From NCBI GenBank assembly GCA_021442155.1, contig CM038215.1, positions 10,378,976-10,442,975 of the forward strand: a stretch of DNA of 64,000 bases. Reading direction: 5' to 3'. Positions within the stretch are counted from its first letter, which is position 1. Each line of letters begins with the position of its first letter. The notes under the pieces were generated by a model. It had not been told where the DNA came from, did not search any database, and worked only from the letters and a program-made list of their open reading frames with translations. Below, one piece after another: positions 49,827-60,657 of the stretch. The translations under genes and the position numbers were made by a program. The DNA comes from Cymbidium sinense. Taxonomy: Eukaryota; Streptophyta; Magnoliopsida; Asparagales; Orchidaceae.

Positions 49827-50408
49827 GGATTTAGGGTTTAGTGTTTAGGGTTAAGGGTTTAAGGTTTAAGGTTTTAGGGCTTAGGGTTTTAGGGCTTAGG
49901 GTTTTAGGGATTATGGTTTAGGGATTAGGCTTTAGGGTTTAGGGTTTTAGTGTTTAGGGTTTAGGGTTAGTTTAGGGTTCTAAGGTTTAGGGTTTAGGGT
50001 TTACGGTTTTTAGGTTTCGGTTTTGGGTTTTGGGTTAAGGGTCTAGGGTTTAGGGTTAGTTTAGGATTTAGGCTTTTGGGTTTTAGGATTTAGTGTTAGG
50101 GTTTAAGGTTTTCGGTTAAGGTTAGGGTTTAGAGAGGGTTAGTTTAGGGTTTAGGGTTTAGGGTTTAGGGTTTAAGGTATAGAGTTTAGGGTGTAGGGTT
50201 TAGGGTTTAGGATTTAGTGTTTTAGGGTTTAAGGTTTAAGATTTAGGGTTTAAAGTTTAGAGTTTTAGGGTTTAGTATTTTGGGTTTTGGGTTGTAGGTT
50301 TAGGGTTTAGAGTATAAGGTTTAGGGTTAGTTTTAGTGTTTAGGGTTTAGTGTTTTTTTAGGGTTTAGTATTTCAGGTTTAGGGTTTAGTGTTTTGGTTT
50401 TTTTTTTT

Positions 50409-52622
50409 GGAAAATTGGGGAAATTTTATTGCCACAATGAAAAGGTACAAAGTCGTTAGAGGGCGCAAATCTCTAAGCTAGTGCTCAAAGAGCTACAAAA
50501 AAGTCTTAAGGAGATAAGCCCCCTAACTAATACAATAGATAATGAAAGTAAGCTAATAAAAAAGAAACACATATCCATAAAAAATAATCCTGGAAATTAG
50601 CAGCAAACTTCCTCTGCTCCTTTTGATACTAGCACAATACAGCAACAAAAGTCTTCAAACCTGTACCAGAGATCTGTAACTAGCTTAAAAAGAGATGAGT
50701 ACAGATAATAAAATAGTTAATTAAGCATAAAATATAAGAGCATATAGAAGTAAAAAGATAAAGAAAAGGCTTGGGCTTAGTTATATTCATCTTAAGGAGC
50801 AGCACCATATGTAAGCATCCAGACTTCAAGTGAAGGGTTATAGTTACATATAGCACTACCAGCCAAAAAAAGGAGTGGAAAACATCAAGGCCATTATTGC
50901 CATCATGCCTCTTGTAGCACCTTATCCAATGACGATCATCGCAGAAACTTGCATAAAACTTCAAACAATAAATATAACAACAAAAAACCAAGCAGTCAGA
51001 TATATAAAACTTAGTTTCTAGATAAGGAGGTAACCCATCAGGAAAGCATTAGACTAGAGCGAGCACCACCAAAGCCACCACCAAGAAATGCTAATACAAT
51101 TGCTAGGAGCAAACCTCACAATATGGGAAAAAGGACTAATCAGAGACCAAACAAATGCAAAAGGAGGACCATAGTTGATAAGGTCTTTCATTAAAAGAAC
51201 ATGCAAAGAACCAGAAACAATAATATCTAGAGTAGTAGTGAGACTAACATTAAGAATGTTAGGAAGCAAGGCAACCATCAAAACAGGCAAGGAGAGAGGT
51301 TCAACCATAGTCCAAAAATAAAAAACCCAGCAGGTAGAAACTAGAAGAGAAGAAAGGGAAAGTAAGCAGCTAGTTCCAAACATAGATTCAAAAAGATCAG
51401 GAAAATTAAAACTCTTTAGACTAAACCATCCAGCTAGAGCACCCAATCCAAAAAGCCAGTAAGGCAGTCCACCCTGCGAGCCACCAAGATTGCCAACAAT
51501 TCAAATCATTAGACTTAGAACCATAAGGATGAAAGACAAAAAGAGTCATCCAATCATAAATATTGAAAAAATCCCAAGGGAAAGCCATAGACAGCAGCCA
51601 CCAATCCTAATCCAAGGACAGAAGAATCCAGTTTAAAGAGCTTGATACAACAGCCAAAAATAGAAAAAGTAAAAGCCCTTTAGGATCACAAATAATCCAA
51701 CAACCAAAGATAAATGCAAACAAGAACCCCAATAGAGTCATCATCAGCCAAGTCCAAAGAACATCCAATCAGTAGTTAGTAGCTTTCCAGTTCATAACAG
51801 AAATTAAAAACACAACCTTAGTATTACAGGAGGCACACCCAATATTTAGAAGATATAACAATCCAAAAGTATCCAATCTAACAATCATCCAGAACAGCAC
51901 TAAAGAAATGATAAATAGCCACAGGAAAATTGTTCTCTAAGCTACAACCAAAAAATAGAGAGCCCTCAAGGTCACACAACTCTCTTAGCAGTAAGAGCAA
52001 AAACCATAAAAAAAGTTGTCAACAACCACCTTCCAATGAGCAAGCCCCAACTAAGAGATCCACACCCCAAACAGCACAAGTAGATCCATAAGGATAGGAA
52101 CAAGTGGGAAAGATGAGGCCCATGAGAGAAAGGACAACCAAAAACAACTAGAAAAACCATTCTACTCAGCAAATAACAAGGTGACAAAATAACTAACCAC
52201 AATAGGAAGGTCATAAAAATAGCATGAGCAACACCCATAAAGGGAAAAAAACTCATAATCAGGCAACACCAGCAAACAACCAACCATAAAATCTGGAGCA
52301 AATAAAGAATTCTGTAGAGAGATGTAACCAATAAAGAGAACCACTCCAACTAGAAGATTAACAAACCCAATAGCCTCCACCTGTTGTAATCACCTCTACC
52401 AAGTTGGGAGAGAAAATAAACCAGAAAATAAAAATTACCACAAAAATCTGATAAATGGAAAGACAAGCCCAACCCATCCAAAGAATGGGATGAAACCAAA
52501 CTGAAAATAAAAGTAGGTTTAGGTGAAGAAAAAAACAAGACCAAACCAGCATAAGAGAAAACCAGAATTATTCAAAACCAATAACAAGGGGAAAACCAAA
52601 ACCCCACAAAAGGAAAAAAAGG
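50409..52622 (-). other. 3' region of L1 copy C
   Basis: 2.2 kb between the ORF2 stop and the poly(A) run. The final 120 bp match copy B closely. The minus-strand frame at 50,680-50,991 and that of copy B at 21,405-21,809 read similarly (DG, then an F..F stretch, then VT(I)L.L(K/R)SGC), so the two 3' regions are related beyond the last 120 bp. I recognise no protein domain; several T-rich frames give hydrophobic peptides. Confidence 0.65.
50425..50430 (-). terminator. AATAAA polyadenylation signal of L1 copy C
   Basis: AATAAA on the minus strand about 17 nt before the poly(A) run. Same surrounding sequence as in copy B (ATTTTATTGCCACAA on the plus strand). Confidence 0.8.
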
Positions 52623-54956
52623 CTAAAAGCTTCTAACATAAGGCAAACCAGTTTTGTCTAGATTCATAAGACCCCTTCAAAGGAAGGGTATGTCATCATT
52701 AGAAAACATTTGCAAAGAAGAAGACTTCACCCCCAAAATGGCAAGAAAGTTAGCACAAGAGTTGGCTTCCCTATAAATATGAGAAATTTGAAAATCTAGG
52801 TTAGCAAAAAGCCTCCTAGTATGAATAAGTAAATAATACACTTCAACATTACCATGAGCATAAGATTTGTGTAAATCTAGAAGAAGGAGAGCATCAACTT
52901 CAAACCATATCTTATGAAAACCTTGTTGTAAACAAATAGAAATGCCATGATGAAAGCCTTTAAACTCAGCAAATAACACAAAACAAGGCTCTAAAATGGT
53001 AGCAAAATTAGAGATAACCTTGCCACTATGTTCTCCTAAAATCCCACAATAGCAATAATAACCATTAGAAACTGAGCCATCAGTGTTAACCTTAATGTAG
53101 TAATAATTAGGTTTTATCTAGTACATAATTTTGTGGGTAGGATAAACATTATAGGGGGAATGTTAATCTCAAAATTCAAAGCCATGGACTTGTACCCTTT
53201 AAAACTAGAGTGAGTAAGAAGAATAGCTTTGAAATGAGAAAACATTTTATATTTGACTCTAGAAATAATATGAAGATAATTCATAGAAATATTATGATGC
53301 TTAGAATCATTTCAATCTATCCAAATATACCAAAGAATAGTAGTAGCTAAAACAATTTTAACATGACCCTTAGAAGTATGAGAGAAACATGCTTCAAGAA
53401 GTTGCATAATAGAAAATGAGACATTAAAGTATTAAAAATATTATCATACCAATTCCACATTTTAAGAGTAATAGGGCCATTCATAAAAACATGATCCACA
53501 CTTTCAATGTGATAGCAACAGTAACATTTAGAGGGGAGATGAAACCTTTTATTAGAAGAGTAGCATCCACATGGATATAATGCTTCAGAATGTGCCAAGT
53601 TAAATTCGAGAATGAAGTAATGATACTAATATTCCAGATTTTAGTAGAAATTAAGGACTATTGATATTTGAATCTGATAAAATGCCAAACATCCTTAAAA
53701 AAAATTATCCAGAAGAAGAATTTTTGAAGAGAATTTTGTCTGGTTCATTAGTGAAAGGACAAAATTTAAAGATTTTGTCAACAATCACATTAGGGACAAG
53801 GGTATTCAATTGAGCCACATCCCACTTATTATGAGTAATTAACTGATTATTCTTAAGCATCACAGTAGAAAGAGTATTGACCAGGGAATCAACGGATCCC
53901 TACCCCAGCCAATTTTCTTGCCAAAAGAAAGAGGAACCAGAATTGACACCCCAATAAATTAAGTTATTAACATTCCATTTGAAACTACAAAGTTTTCTCC
54001 ACACCAGGGAATCCCTAGATTTGAAGGCACAATTGAGGGCATGTTTTCCCTGACAATATTTAGCATGCATAAATTTTGACCATTAACTATGTTTATTTAT
54101 AAACTTCCACCACATTTCATAGGAAAAATAATTAATAGAATCCTCTATTATTTTGCAGCCCAAGCCACCTTTATTATTAGGACCACATAGTTGTGCCAAC
54201 TAGCCTAATGTAATCTTTTGGTAGAAGAGTTAGATCCCTTATTAAAAATTCTATTGATCCATTTTAATATTATATCGAGTAGGAACAATAGTAGACAAGA
54301 GATATAGAGGTAGAGAGCAAAGGGTACTTTTGATCAGGATAAGTCTAGCACCAAAGGAATATAAATCAAACTCCCAAGATGAGGTTTTCCTATTTATTTT
54401 CTAAACAACTTCATCAAATAAAGAAGATCTTTTCATTCCTTTATATAGGGGAGTCCCCAGATACTTGATAGGGACAAATGATGCAAAAAACTAGTAATAT
54501 TGTTGATAACATTGATCTAAGATAAGAAAATAGATGAGCTAGTAATAAAATAACTTTTATCATGATTAATATTTAATCCAATCTCCCCACCAAAAGGAGT
54601 TAAGAACTTACACACTTTTTTAATATGCAAATTAGAGGCATTGCAAAATATAATGAAATCTTAGCAAAACTAAGGTGAGAAATTGGAAACCCACTAATGG
54701 TTTTGTAGTACATGTTAGGCATTCTACTAAACATTTGCTCAATACATCTAGAAAGATATTCCACAGTAATAATGAAAAGGGTAGGAGAGAGAGGATCCTC
54801 TTGCCTTAGCCCATGAGAAAAAGAGAATAAATCATGCACTTCACCATTGAGAAGTAAAAAAAACCAAGAATTCTCAATCTCATTCATAATTAAAGAAATA
54901 AATTGATTAGAGAATCCAAATAAAGCCAAAATTTTATATAGGAAAATGCAACCAAT

Positions 54957-54973
54957 ATTGTCATAAGCTTTGG
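54957..54973. repeat. Left target-site duplication of the nested RTE
   Basis: ATTGTCATAAGCTTTGG, matching 14 of 17 bases in the right copy at 56,510. The uninterrupted sequence in L1 copy A (around 16,955-16,985, TTATCATAAGCTTTGG followed by TGATGTCAAGCTT) shows only one copy, which confirms a duplication. Confidence 0.9.
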
Positions 54974-56452
54974 ATGAGGTATTTTGATAAACTTTTCAAT
55001 GAAGGATCTGAAAGTATGATTGATTTTAGCAATTTTAATACCCTAAATAAAAATAGAGAATTTAATTTTTATCATCGTATTACTAAATCTGAAGTTAGTG
55101 AAGCTTTAAAGAAAATGAAATGTGGAAAAGCAGTAGGACCAGATAATATTCCAATAGAAGTGTGGAAATATTTAGGAGATCAAGGAATTTCTTGGCTTAC
55201 AATTCTTTTTAATGTCATTTTAAAGACTAAAAAGATGTCAGATGATTGGAGAAAGAGTTTGTTGGTTCCTATATTTAAGAATAAATGCAATGCACAAGAG
55301 TGTGAAAATTATAGAGGAATTAAGTTAATTTGCTATACATTAAAATTATGGGAGAGAGTAATTGAGCATAGGTTATGATGTGATACAGAAGTTTCTCACA
55401 ATCAGTTTGGTTTTATGCCAGGTTAAGGGGTTTGATGGAGAAGCATAGAGAAAGTAAGGAGGATCTACATATAATATTTATTGATTTAGAGAAAGCTTAT
55501 GATAAAGTTTCAAGAGAAGTTCTTTGGAGAGTTCTAGAACAGAAAGGAGTTAGTATTGGTTATATTCAAGTCATTAAGGATATGTATACTAGAGCATTAC
55601 TTGTGTCTAAACACAAGGAGGATTGATAAAATGTTTTCTTATTTCAGTTGGATTACATCAAGTATCAGCTTTAAGCCCTTATCTTTTTACTTTAGTTATG
55701 GATGTTCTTACTAGGCATTTACAAGAAAATGTACCTTGGTGTATTCTGTTTAACTGATGACATTCTTCTTGTTGATAAGACTAGAGAGGGAGTCCAACCA
55801 AAACTTGAATTATGGAGGTCAACCCTAGAGTTTAAAGGTTTTCATTTAAGTAGATCTAAAACTAAATATGGATTCTAGTGGTAGTGTTGTGACATTAGGT
55901 GAACAAGTCATTAATAAGAGTGAGCATTTTAGTTATTTAGGCTCTATTGTTCAAACTGATGGTGAAATAGATGGAGATGTTATTAGTAGAATTCAAGTTG
56001 GATGGTTGAAGTGGTGGAATGCATCTGGCCTATTATGTGATAGATAAGTTCCACTTAAATTTAAGGGTAAATTATATAAGATGGTGGTAAGACCTGCAAT
56101 GACTTATGGTGTAGAATGTTGGCCAATAAAAGAGAAGCATAAGACTAAGTTAAGTGTTACAGAGATGAGGATGCTTAGGTGGATGAGTGGTTTTACTCTT
56201 AGAGATAGAATGCAAAATGAGTATATTCGAGAAAAAGTTGGAGTAGTTAGGGAGAGTCACCTTAGATGGTTTGGCCACATAAAGCATCGGCTGTCCGATG
56301 ACCCGATTAGGAGAGTAGATGCATTAGATTTGCCTTATGTTAAGAAAGGTAGAGGTAGACCTAAAAAGACTTGGTTAAGGTGTATAAAAAATGATCTTAG
56401 CATACTTAATTTAAATGATAATTTGACACATAATAGGACACAATGGAGATGA
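54974..56452 (+). pseudogene. RTE reverse transcriptase and C-terminal region, copy 2
   Basis: A dead replicase in three main blocks. 54,974-55,378: MRYFDKLFNEGSES, then KMKCGKAVGPDNIPIEVWK, WRKSLLVPIFKNK and ENYRGIKLICYTLKLWERV, the RT fingers. 55,432-55,626: MEKHRESKEDL and the catalytic IFIDLEKAYDKVS. The frame is lost after this; the second box reads TDD (55,753-55,761), so the usual aromatic residue before it is shifted or lost. 56,081-56,452: the RTE C-terminal region in one clean 123-codon frame, with PAMTYGVECWPIKEKHK, MRMLRWMSG, HLRWFGHIKHR, KKGRGRPKKTWLRCIKNDL and RTQWR. A motif stretch around FGFMPG is followed by a small deletion compared with copy 1. Many differences separate the two copies, so neither is recent. 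Confidence 0.88.
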
Positions 56453-56509
56453 AGGATTCATTTAGTGACCCCGACTAGTAGGATTAAGGCTTATTTTTGT
56501 TGTTGTTGT
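54974..56509 (+). mobile_element. RTE-clade LINE, 5'-truncated copy 2, nested in L1 copy C
   Basis: Same element as at 4,598-6,070 and longer at the 5' side by about 90 bp. It ends with GGATTAAGGCTTATTTTTG and a (TTG)n run. It is flanked by a 17-bp target-site duplication and sits on the strand opposite to its host L1. The endonuclease is missing. Confidence 0.92.
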
Positions 56510-56526
56510 ATTATCATAACTTTTGG
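56510..56526. repeat. Right target-site duplication of the nested RTE
   Basis: ATTATCATAACTTTTGG, 14 of 17 matches with 54,957-54,973. It starts directly after the (TTG)n tail, and L1 copy C sequence resumes with AAATGTCAAGCTT. Confidence 0.9.
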
Positions 56527-58449
56527 AAATGTCAAGCTTAAAAAGCAATTTCCACCTGAACTTTAGCATTTAAATCATGGATCATCTCTAGGGATAAAAG
56601 AACATTATCAAAAATGGATCTCCCTTTAACTAAACTGGTTTGATTGGGGGAGATAATTTTAGGAAGTAAGATACTCAACCTTTTAGCCAAAATCTTAGAA
56701 ATAAGTTTATTAAAAAAAGAGTAAAGGCTAATCGGCCTAAAATCACTACAAACTTCAGTATTGTCTTTTTTAGGAATTAAAACAATGGAGATGATAGCAA
56801 AATATTTGGGAAGGGTGTTACCCTTAAAGAAATCAAGAACAGCTTTAACCAAATCCTCTTTGATGATAATCCAACATTTTTGGAAAAAATAGTAGTATAA
56901 CCATCAGGACTATCCATAGAGTCTTTATTCATACTATGCAAAGTGTCCATAATTTCAAACTCGGAAGGTAAGGAAGAAAGCATATTGTTATCATCACTAG
57001 AAATAAGATTAGAATAACATCAAGCAAAAAATATCATCATAAGCAACATTTTTATTCAGAAGCTCTTTATAAAAAGAAACTATAGAATCTGTATGCTCCT
57101 TTTTATCCGAACACCAAACTCCATCATTAATTTTAATTTTGTGACTGTGATTTAAAGCCTTTTTCTTTTTAACCATGGCATGAAAATATTTAGTATTATG
57201 ATCATGATCAAAGAACAGTTTCATAGAAGCTTTTGGTAGCCAATAGGTTTCCTCCATGTCTTGCAAACATGTTAACCAATTTTTAGCTTGAGCCAACAAA
57301 TGAATTTTAGAAGGATCATTAACAACAGTGTCCTCCAAAACTATAACCTCATTCTCCATTTCTTTGATATTAACAAAAAAGGTTCTTCAAACAATGTTTA
57401 TTCCACCAATTAAGGCAATGCTTAAGTATTTTTAATTTGAACCACAATCTCCTCATCCCAAAAATAGAATCATTAGGATGGTGAGGTTCACCCCAGTTAC
57501 TAGCAACAACATCCAAAAATATATCATCCATGAGCCACATATTTTGGAAGCAAAAGGGATAAGAGGGAGAATTTGCTAGCAATGAAATTCACAGTGATAA
57601 GCAAGGGAGAATGGTCAGAAAAGGTTCTGCTTAAGTGCTCCATAGAAGTACTAGGTAGAAGATTAACCCAAAATGATTACAAAGAACCCAATCAAGCCTT
57701 TGCCAGAGTCTATAATTATTCCAAGTGAATTAAGACCCAGTAAAGCCAATATCGATTAGATGACAATCAAAGATAATGTTATTAAAATCTTTCAAAAAAA
57801 AATAAGTTAAAAACATTACAACCAACCCATTTAGAGGAAGAAGATATAATATTAAAATTCCCACCCACAAACCAAGGAGCATCAACAAAAGAAGAAAAAC
57901 TAATAAGATCCTCCCAAAGAAGCCATCTACCATTTCTATTACAAGAAGCATAAACAAATGAACCAAAATAACACAAATTATCATCAGTAATCTTAACATT
58001 TACAACTTGGGATAAATCATCTAAAACTTATAGAACATAGGGAATATTCCAAAAATCCAAATTTTATTACTCGAGTTAGCAAAAAATGACCAAAACTAAT
58101 CATTGTAGTAACAAAAGTAATGTTAGAAGGAAGAATAAAGGGTTCCAATATAGCCAAAAAGGAGATGTTATGAGGACAAATTAAATTCTAATTCTATTTC
58201 TAACAGAGAGGGTACCAATCCTTCTTGCATTCCAAATTAAGAGAGAAACCATTTATTTTTTGGGCGAAAGAGCAAGATCTAGTAACTCTGGAAAAGTTAA
58301 GAAATTTAGTTTTAGGAGTTTTATTTTTCTTTCTAAAAAATATTTGAAATTTCTTAGTCATATCCACCACACCATTATTCAATAGAGATTGTTCACGATA
58401 TGTTTGGAATAAGGTTGCACATTTAAAACAACATTGCAGGCCACATCAC

Positions 58450-59703
58450 CTTCTTACAAATCATTATTATGTTGAAGTATCAGATTAAAAATGAGTTCAA
58501 CATTAGATGAGGAAGCAGTAGAAGGATTAGAACCATTTAAAGCACAAGTGCCCAAATCATTATTATAAACTTGATCATTAGTTTGCTCACCATTCAAACC
58601 CTCATCAAGGATAACTATTTCTTCAATTAAAGGTGGCAAAACATGGAATCATTTGAGCTAGAATCATCATCCATAAGTTTCAAAAACATATTATTGTCCA
58701 TGTTATTACCAATATCGATGGGATTCAAATTTATAGACCCATTACAAGGTAATGCATCCTTATTAACATGACTAACAACCAAAAGCTGATCAGGCTTAAT
58801 AATCACAACATTGTCCAAAGGATGGAGGAGGATCAAAGCAATGACCCTCAACTTCAAGTAAGGAGTTATCCATTGGAATAGCTTTCCGTAGTTTAACCAA
58901 GGCAACCTTAAGATTGGGATCTAATTTTTGAAGAATGGGTTTGGGTTTTTTAAGGTGAGGATGAAGCACAAAGCAATCTGAAACTCCATGACCATGAATT
59001 TTGTGATGAGAATAGAAAATAGGAAAATTCATAAAATCTACTTTTTGAAAATATGCATATTTCTTTGATCCTAGCAAAATTTCCTTTTGAAAATTAAGTA
59101 GTTGTCTGATCAACTTGAAGAGGATGACTGAACATCGTGCCCATAGCAAAAAGAAACTCATGATTAATGAAATGGACATGTAAATTAGGAAGATAGATCC
59201 AAACCAAAATGATAGGAGATTCCTCCTTAATATAAAAATGAGGCATCTATTTCAACAATCGCATCTGACAATTAAAATAAAATATGAGCATCATGAAAAA
59301 ACCTAAGAATAATTTAAGTCATTTGAAAGCTGAATCAAGACATAACGAGAATTGATCAATCTGACAAAAAATACCAGAGGGTTACAAGCTATGGAAAAAT
59401 TATTGAATATTCTCCAAAGTATGATGACGCAAAGAAAATTTACCCACCAACATGAATTCAAAGGGTTTCATAAGCCTTTCCACAATGGAATCAAAACACA
59501 TTATCATGAGTACAACCCAGAAGGAGGTAGAGATAACCTCAAGAGACTCACCAATGTAATTGGCCTTACCAACAAATAAAATCCTTGAAAGACTTTGAAG
59601 CCAGCAATGGATTTAAACCAAAGACCCTCAAGGAGTCAAAAATATTAACGGGAGCAATCAAAATCTTAGGATTTCAACATGGGGAAGTAGAAAACGAAGC
59701 CAT
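58450..59703 (-). pseudogene. L1 ORF1 (DUF4283-like domain and zinc knuckle), copy C
   Basis: ORF1 of plant L1 elements encodes an RNA-binding protein that packages the element RNA. The proposed start is the ATG at 59,701-59,703 (MASFSTSP), 170 bp inside the 5' end; the frame then breaks. Recognisable parts: LMKPFEFMLVGKFSLRHHTL near 59,480, a region ending EESPIILVWIYLP near 59,200 and NHEFLFAMGT near 59,150, which together follow the DUF4283 pattern (GKF near the start, W.P and VW..LP in the middle); then a zinc knuckle remnant at 58,973-59,014 (YSHHKIHGHGVSDC), in which the first two cysteines of the CCHC pattern have become Tyr and His. Downstream to about 58,450 is a low-complexity acidic linker. 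The end of the frame is not certain. Confidence 0.7.
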
Positions 59704-59875
59704 GATCAACAATGGCACATGATAGGAGAAGCCAAATATGGAGCAATGCCGACGAGAAGGAATCACCAGCAAAAAAGGAATCACCAGCCAAAAAGTCCAT
59801 AGGAAAAGCCACAAGGTAGATGTGCCTTCAAATGGGAAACAGACCACCGTGAGCACCAAAAAAAAGAGGAGGTTT
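59704..59875 (-). other. 5' leader of L1 copy C
   Basis: About 170 bp between the array junction and the ORF1 start. The element seems to begin near CCAAACCTCCTC (minus strand), against CCTAGGATTTAATGTTTAGG on the plus strand. Whether this is the true 5' end or a small truncation cannot be told. Confidence 0.5.
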
Positions 59876-60009
59876 GGCCTAGGATTTAATGTTTAGGTTT
59901 TAGGATAGGGTTTGTGATATATTATTTTAGGTCTTCAGGGTGGCAGGCTCTGGGGCCTTGGTAGCCTAGGCTCAGTGTTAGCTCAGAGGCCTTTTAAATA
60001 TTTTCCTTA

Positions 60010-60657
60010 TTCAAAATTAAGCAAACCAGCAGGATTAGATATTATTTTAGCTTCATTTTCATCTTATCTAGCCTTATTTTATCTTTATCTTGATTTTAGG
60101 TCCATTTTCTCATTTCCTAGTTTCCTATCTTTTAAGCCTATCTATCTTAGCCTAGCTTTCCTTTTTATCTTTAGCCTACTTTTAGCTTTCAATAGACCAG
60201 TTTATTATTTTATTTATTTTATTTTTAGTTTAGTTTATTTTTAGTTCAGTGTAGGTTTAGGTTTATTTTATTTTTTTAGGTTTAGGTTTAGGTTTTATTT
60301 TTAGGTTTATTTTAGTATTTAATTTTATTTTAGGTTTAGGTTTTTTTAGTTTAAGGTTTAGGTTTTATTTTTTATTTATTTTTAGGTTTTATTTTAAGGT
60401 TTATTCTTTAGGTTTAGGTTTTTATTTTGTTTTTCTTTTATTTTATTTTATGTTTATTTTATTTTTATTTTAGGTTTAGTTTTTAATTTAATTTATGCTT
60501 TTTTTAGTTTAGTTTAGATTTTTATTTATTATTTTAGTGTAGTTTTTATTTTATTTTTTATTTTTTATTTATTTGTAGGTTCCTTAGTTTATTTTATTTT
60601 ATTTTTTTTTTATTATATTTTTTTTTAGGTTTTATTTAGTTTAGGTTTATTTTTTAT
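60010..60657 (+). repeat. Higher-order repeat unit 11, with an unusually C-rich first third
   Basis: Anchor AAAATTAAGCAAACCAGCAGG at 60,013. Up to about 60,190 it keeps cytosine at places where other units have T (AAGCAAACCAGCAGG against AAGTAAACTAGTAGG). The rest is ordinary. The open plus-strand frame at 59,975-60,244 is a by-product and not a gene. Confidence 0.75.

Larger units (their letters stand above)
45849..50397 (+). repeat. Higher-order TTTAGGG-derived repeat, segment 3
   Basis: The plus-strand polarity returns. It holds a right-end fragment (45,849-45,985), three anchored units (8, 9 and 10) and long TTTAGGG blocks, the longest at 48,180-48,970 and 49,826-50,397, where true TTTAGGG is more frequent than anywhere else. 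It ends against the poly(T) that marks the 3' end of L1 copy C. Confidence 0.88.
52623..58200 (-). pseudogene. L1 ORF2 (endonuclease, RT, zinc region, RNase H), copy C
   Basis: Interrupted at 54,974-56,509 by the RTE. High to low coordinate: endonuclease with FLAILEPFI near 58,150, FGSFVYASCNRNGRW and PWFVGGNFNII at 57,780-57,980, then DIGFTGS; a linker with FCFQNMWL (57,540) and HNTKYFHAMVKKKKALNH at 57,009-57,359; RT start at 56,777-56,983 (SPDGYTT) and 56,538-56,852 (SIVLIPKKDN, SDFRPISLY); the catalytic KAYDN box right at the RTE insertion; GLRQEDPLSPTLF at 54,770-54,812; the second catalytic box broken by a one-base loss at about 54,655-54,667; a zf-RVT-like KCYCCYHIESVDHVFMN at 53,347-53,598; and RNase H to SHIYREANSCANFLAILG, ending LDKTGLPYVRSF and TAG at 52,623. 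A premature TGA lies shortly before the end. Confidence 0.88.
50398..59875 (-). mobile_element. L1-type LINE copy C, near complete, split by an RTE insertion
   Basis: The fullest copy: from high to low coordinate, a 5' leader, ORF1 (DUF4283-like domain and zinc knuckle), ORF2 (endonuclease, RT, zf-RVT-like region, RNase H), a 2.2-kb 3' region, an AATAAA and a poly(A) run (T11 on the plus strand). It lies inside the higher-order array with TTTAGGG-like sequence on both sides. An RTE LINE is inserted in the RT domain at 54,974-56,509. Without it the element is about 7.9 kb. The frames are broken in many places, so it cannot move by itself. Confidence 0.88.

Noticed and set aside
50398..59890. 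Target-site duplication of L1 copy C (TTTAGTGTTTTGG at the left, TTTAATGTTTAGG at the right)
   Set aside because: 11 of 13 bases match, but any two pieces of this array match about as well, so it is not evidence.
59975..60244. 89-codon plus-strand open frame, hydrophobic, resembling a membrane protein
   Set aside because: It coincides with the C-rich start of higher-order unit 11 and runs into ordinary TTTAG repeat. No other unit keeps it.
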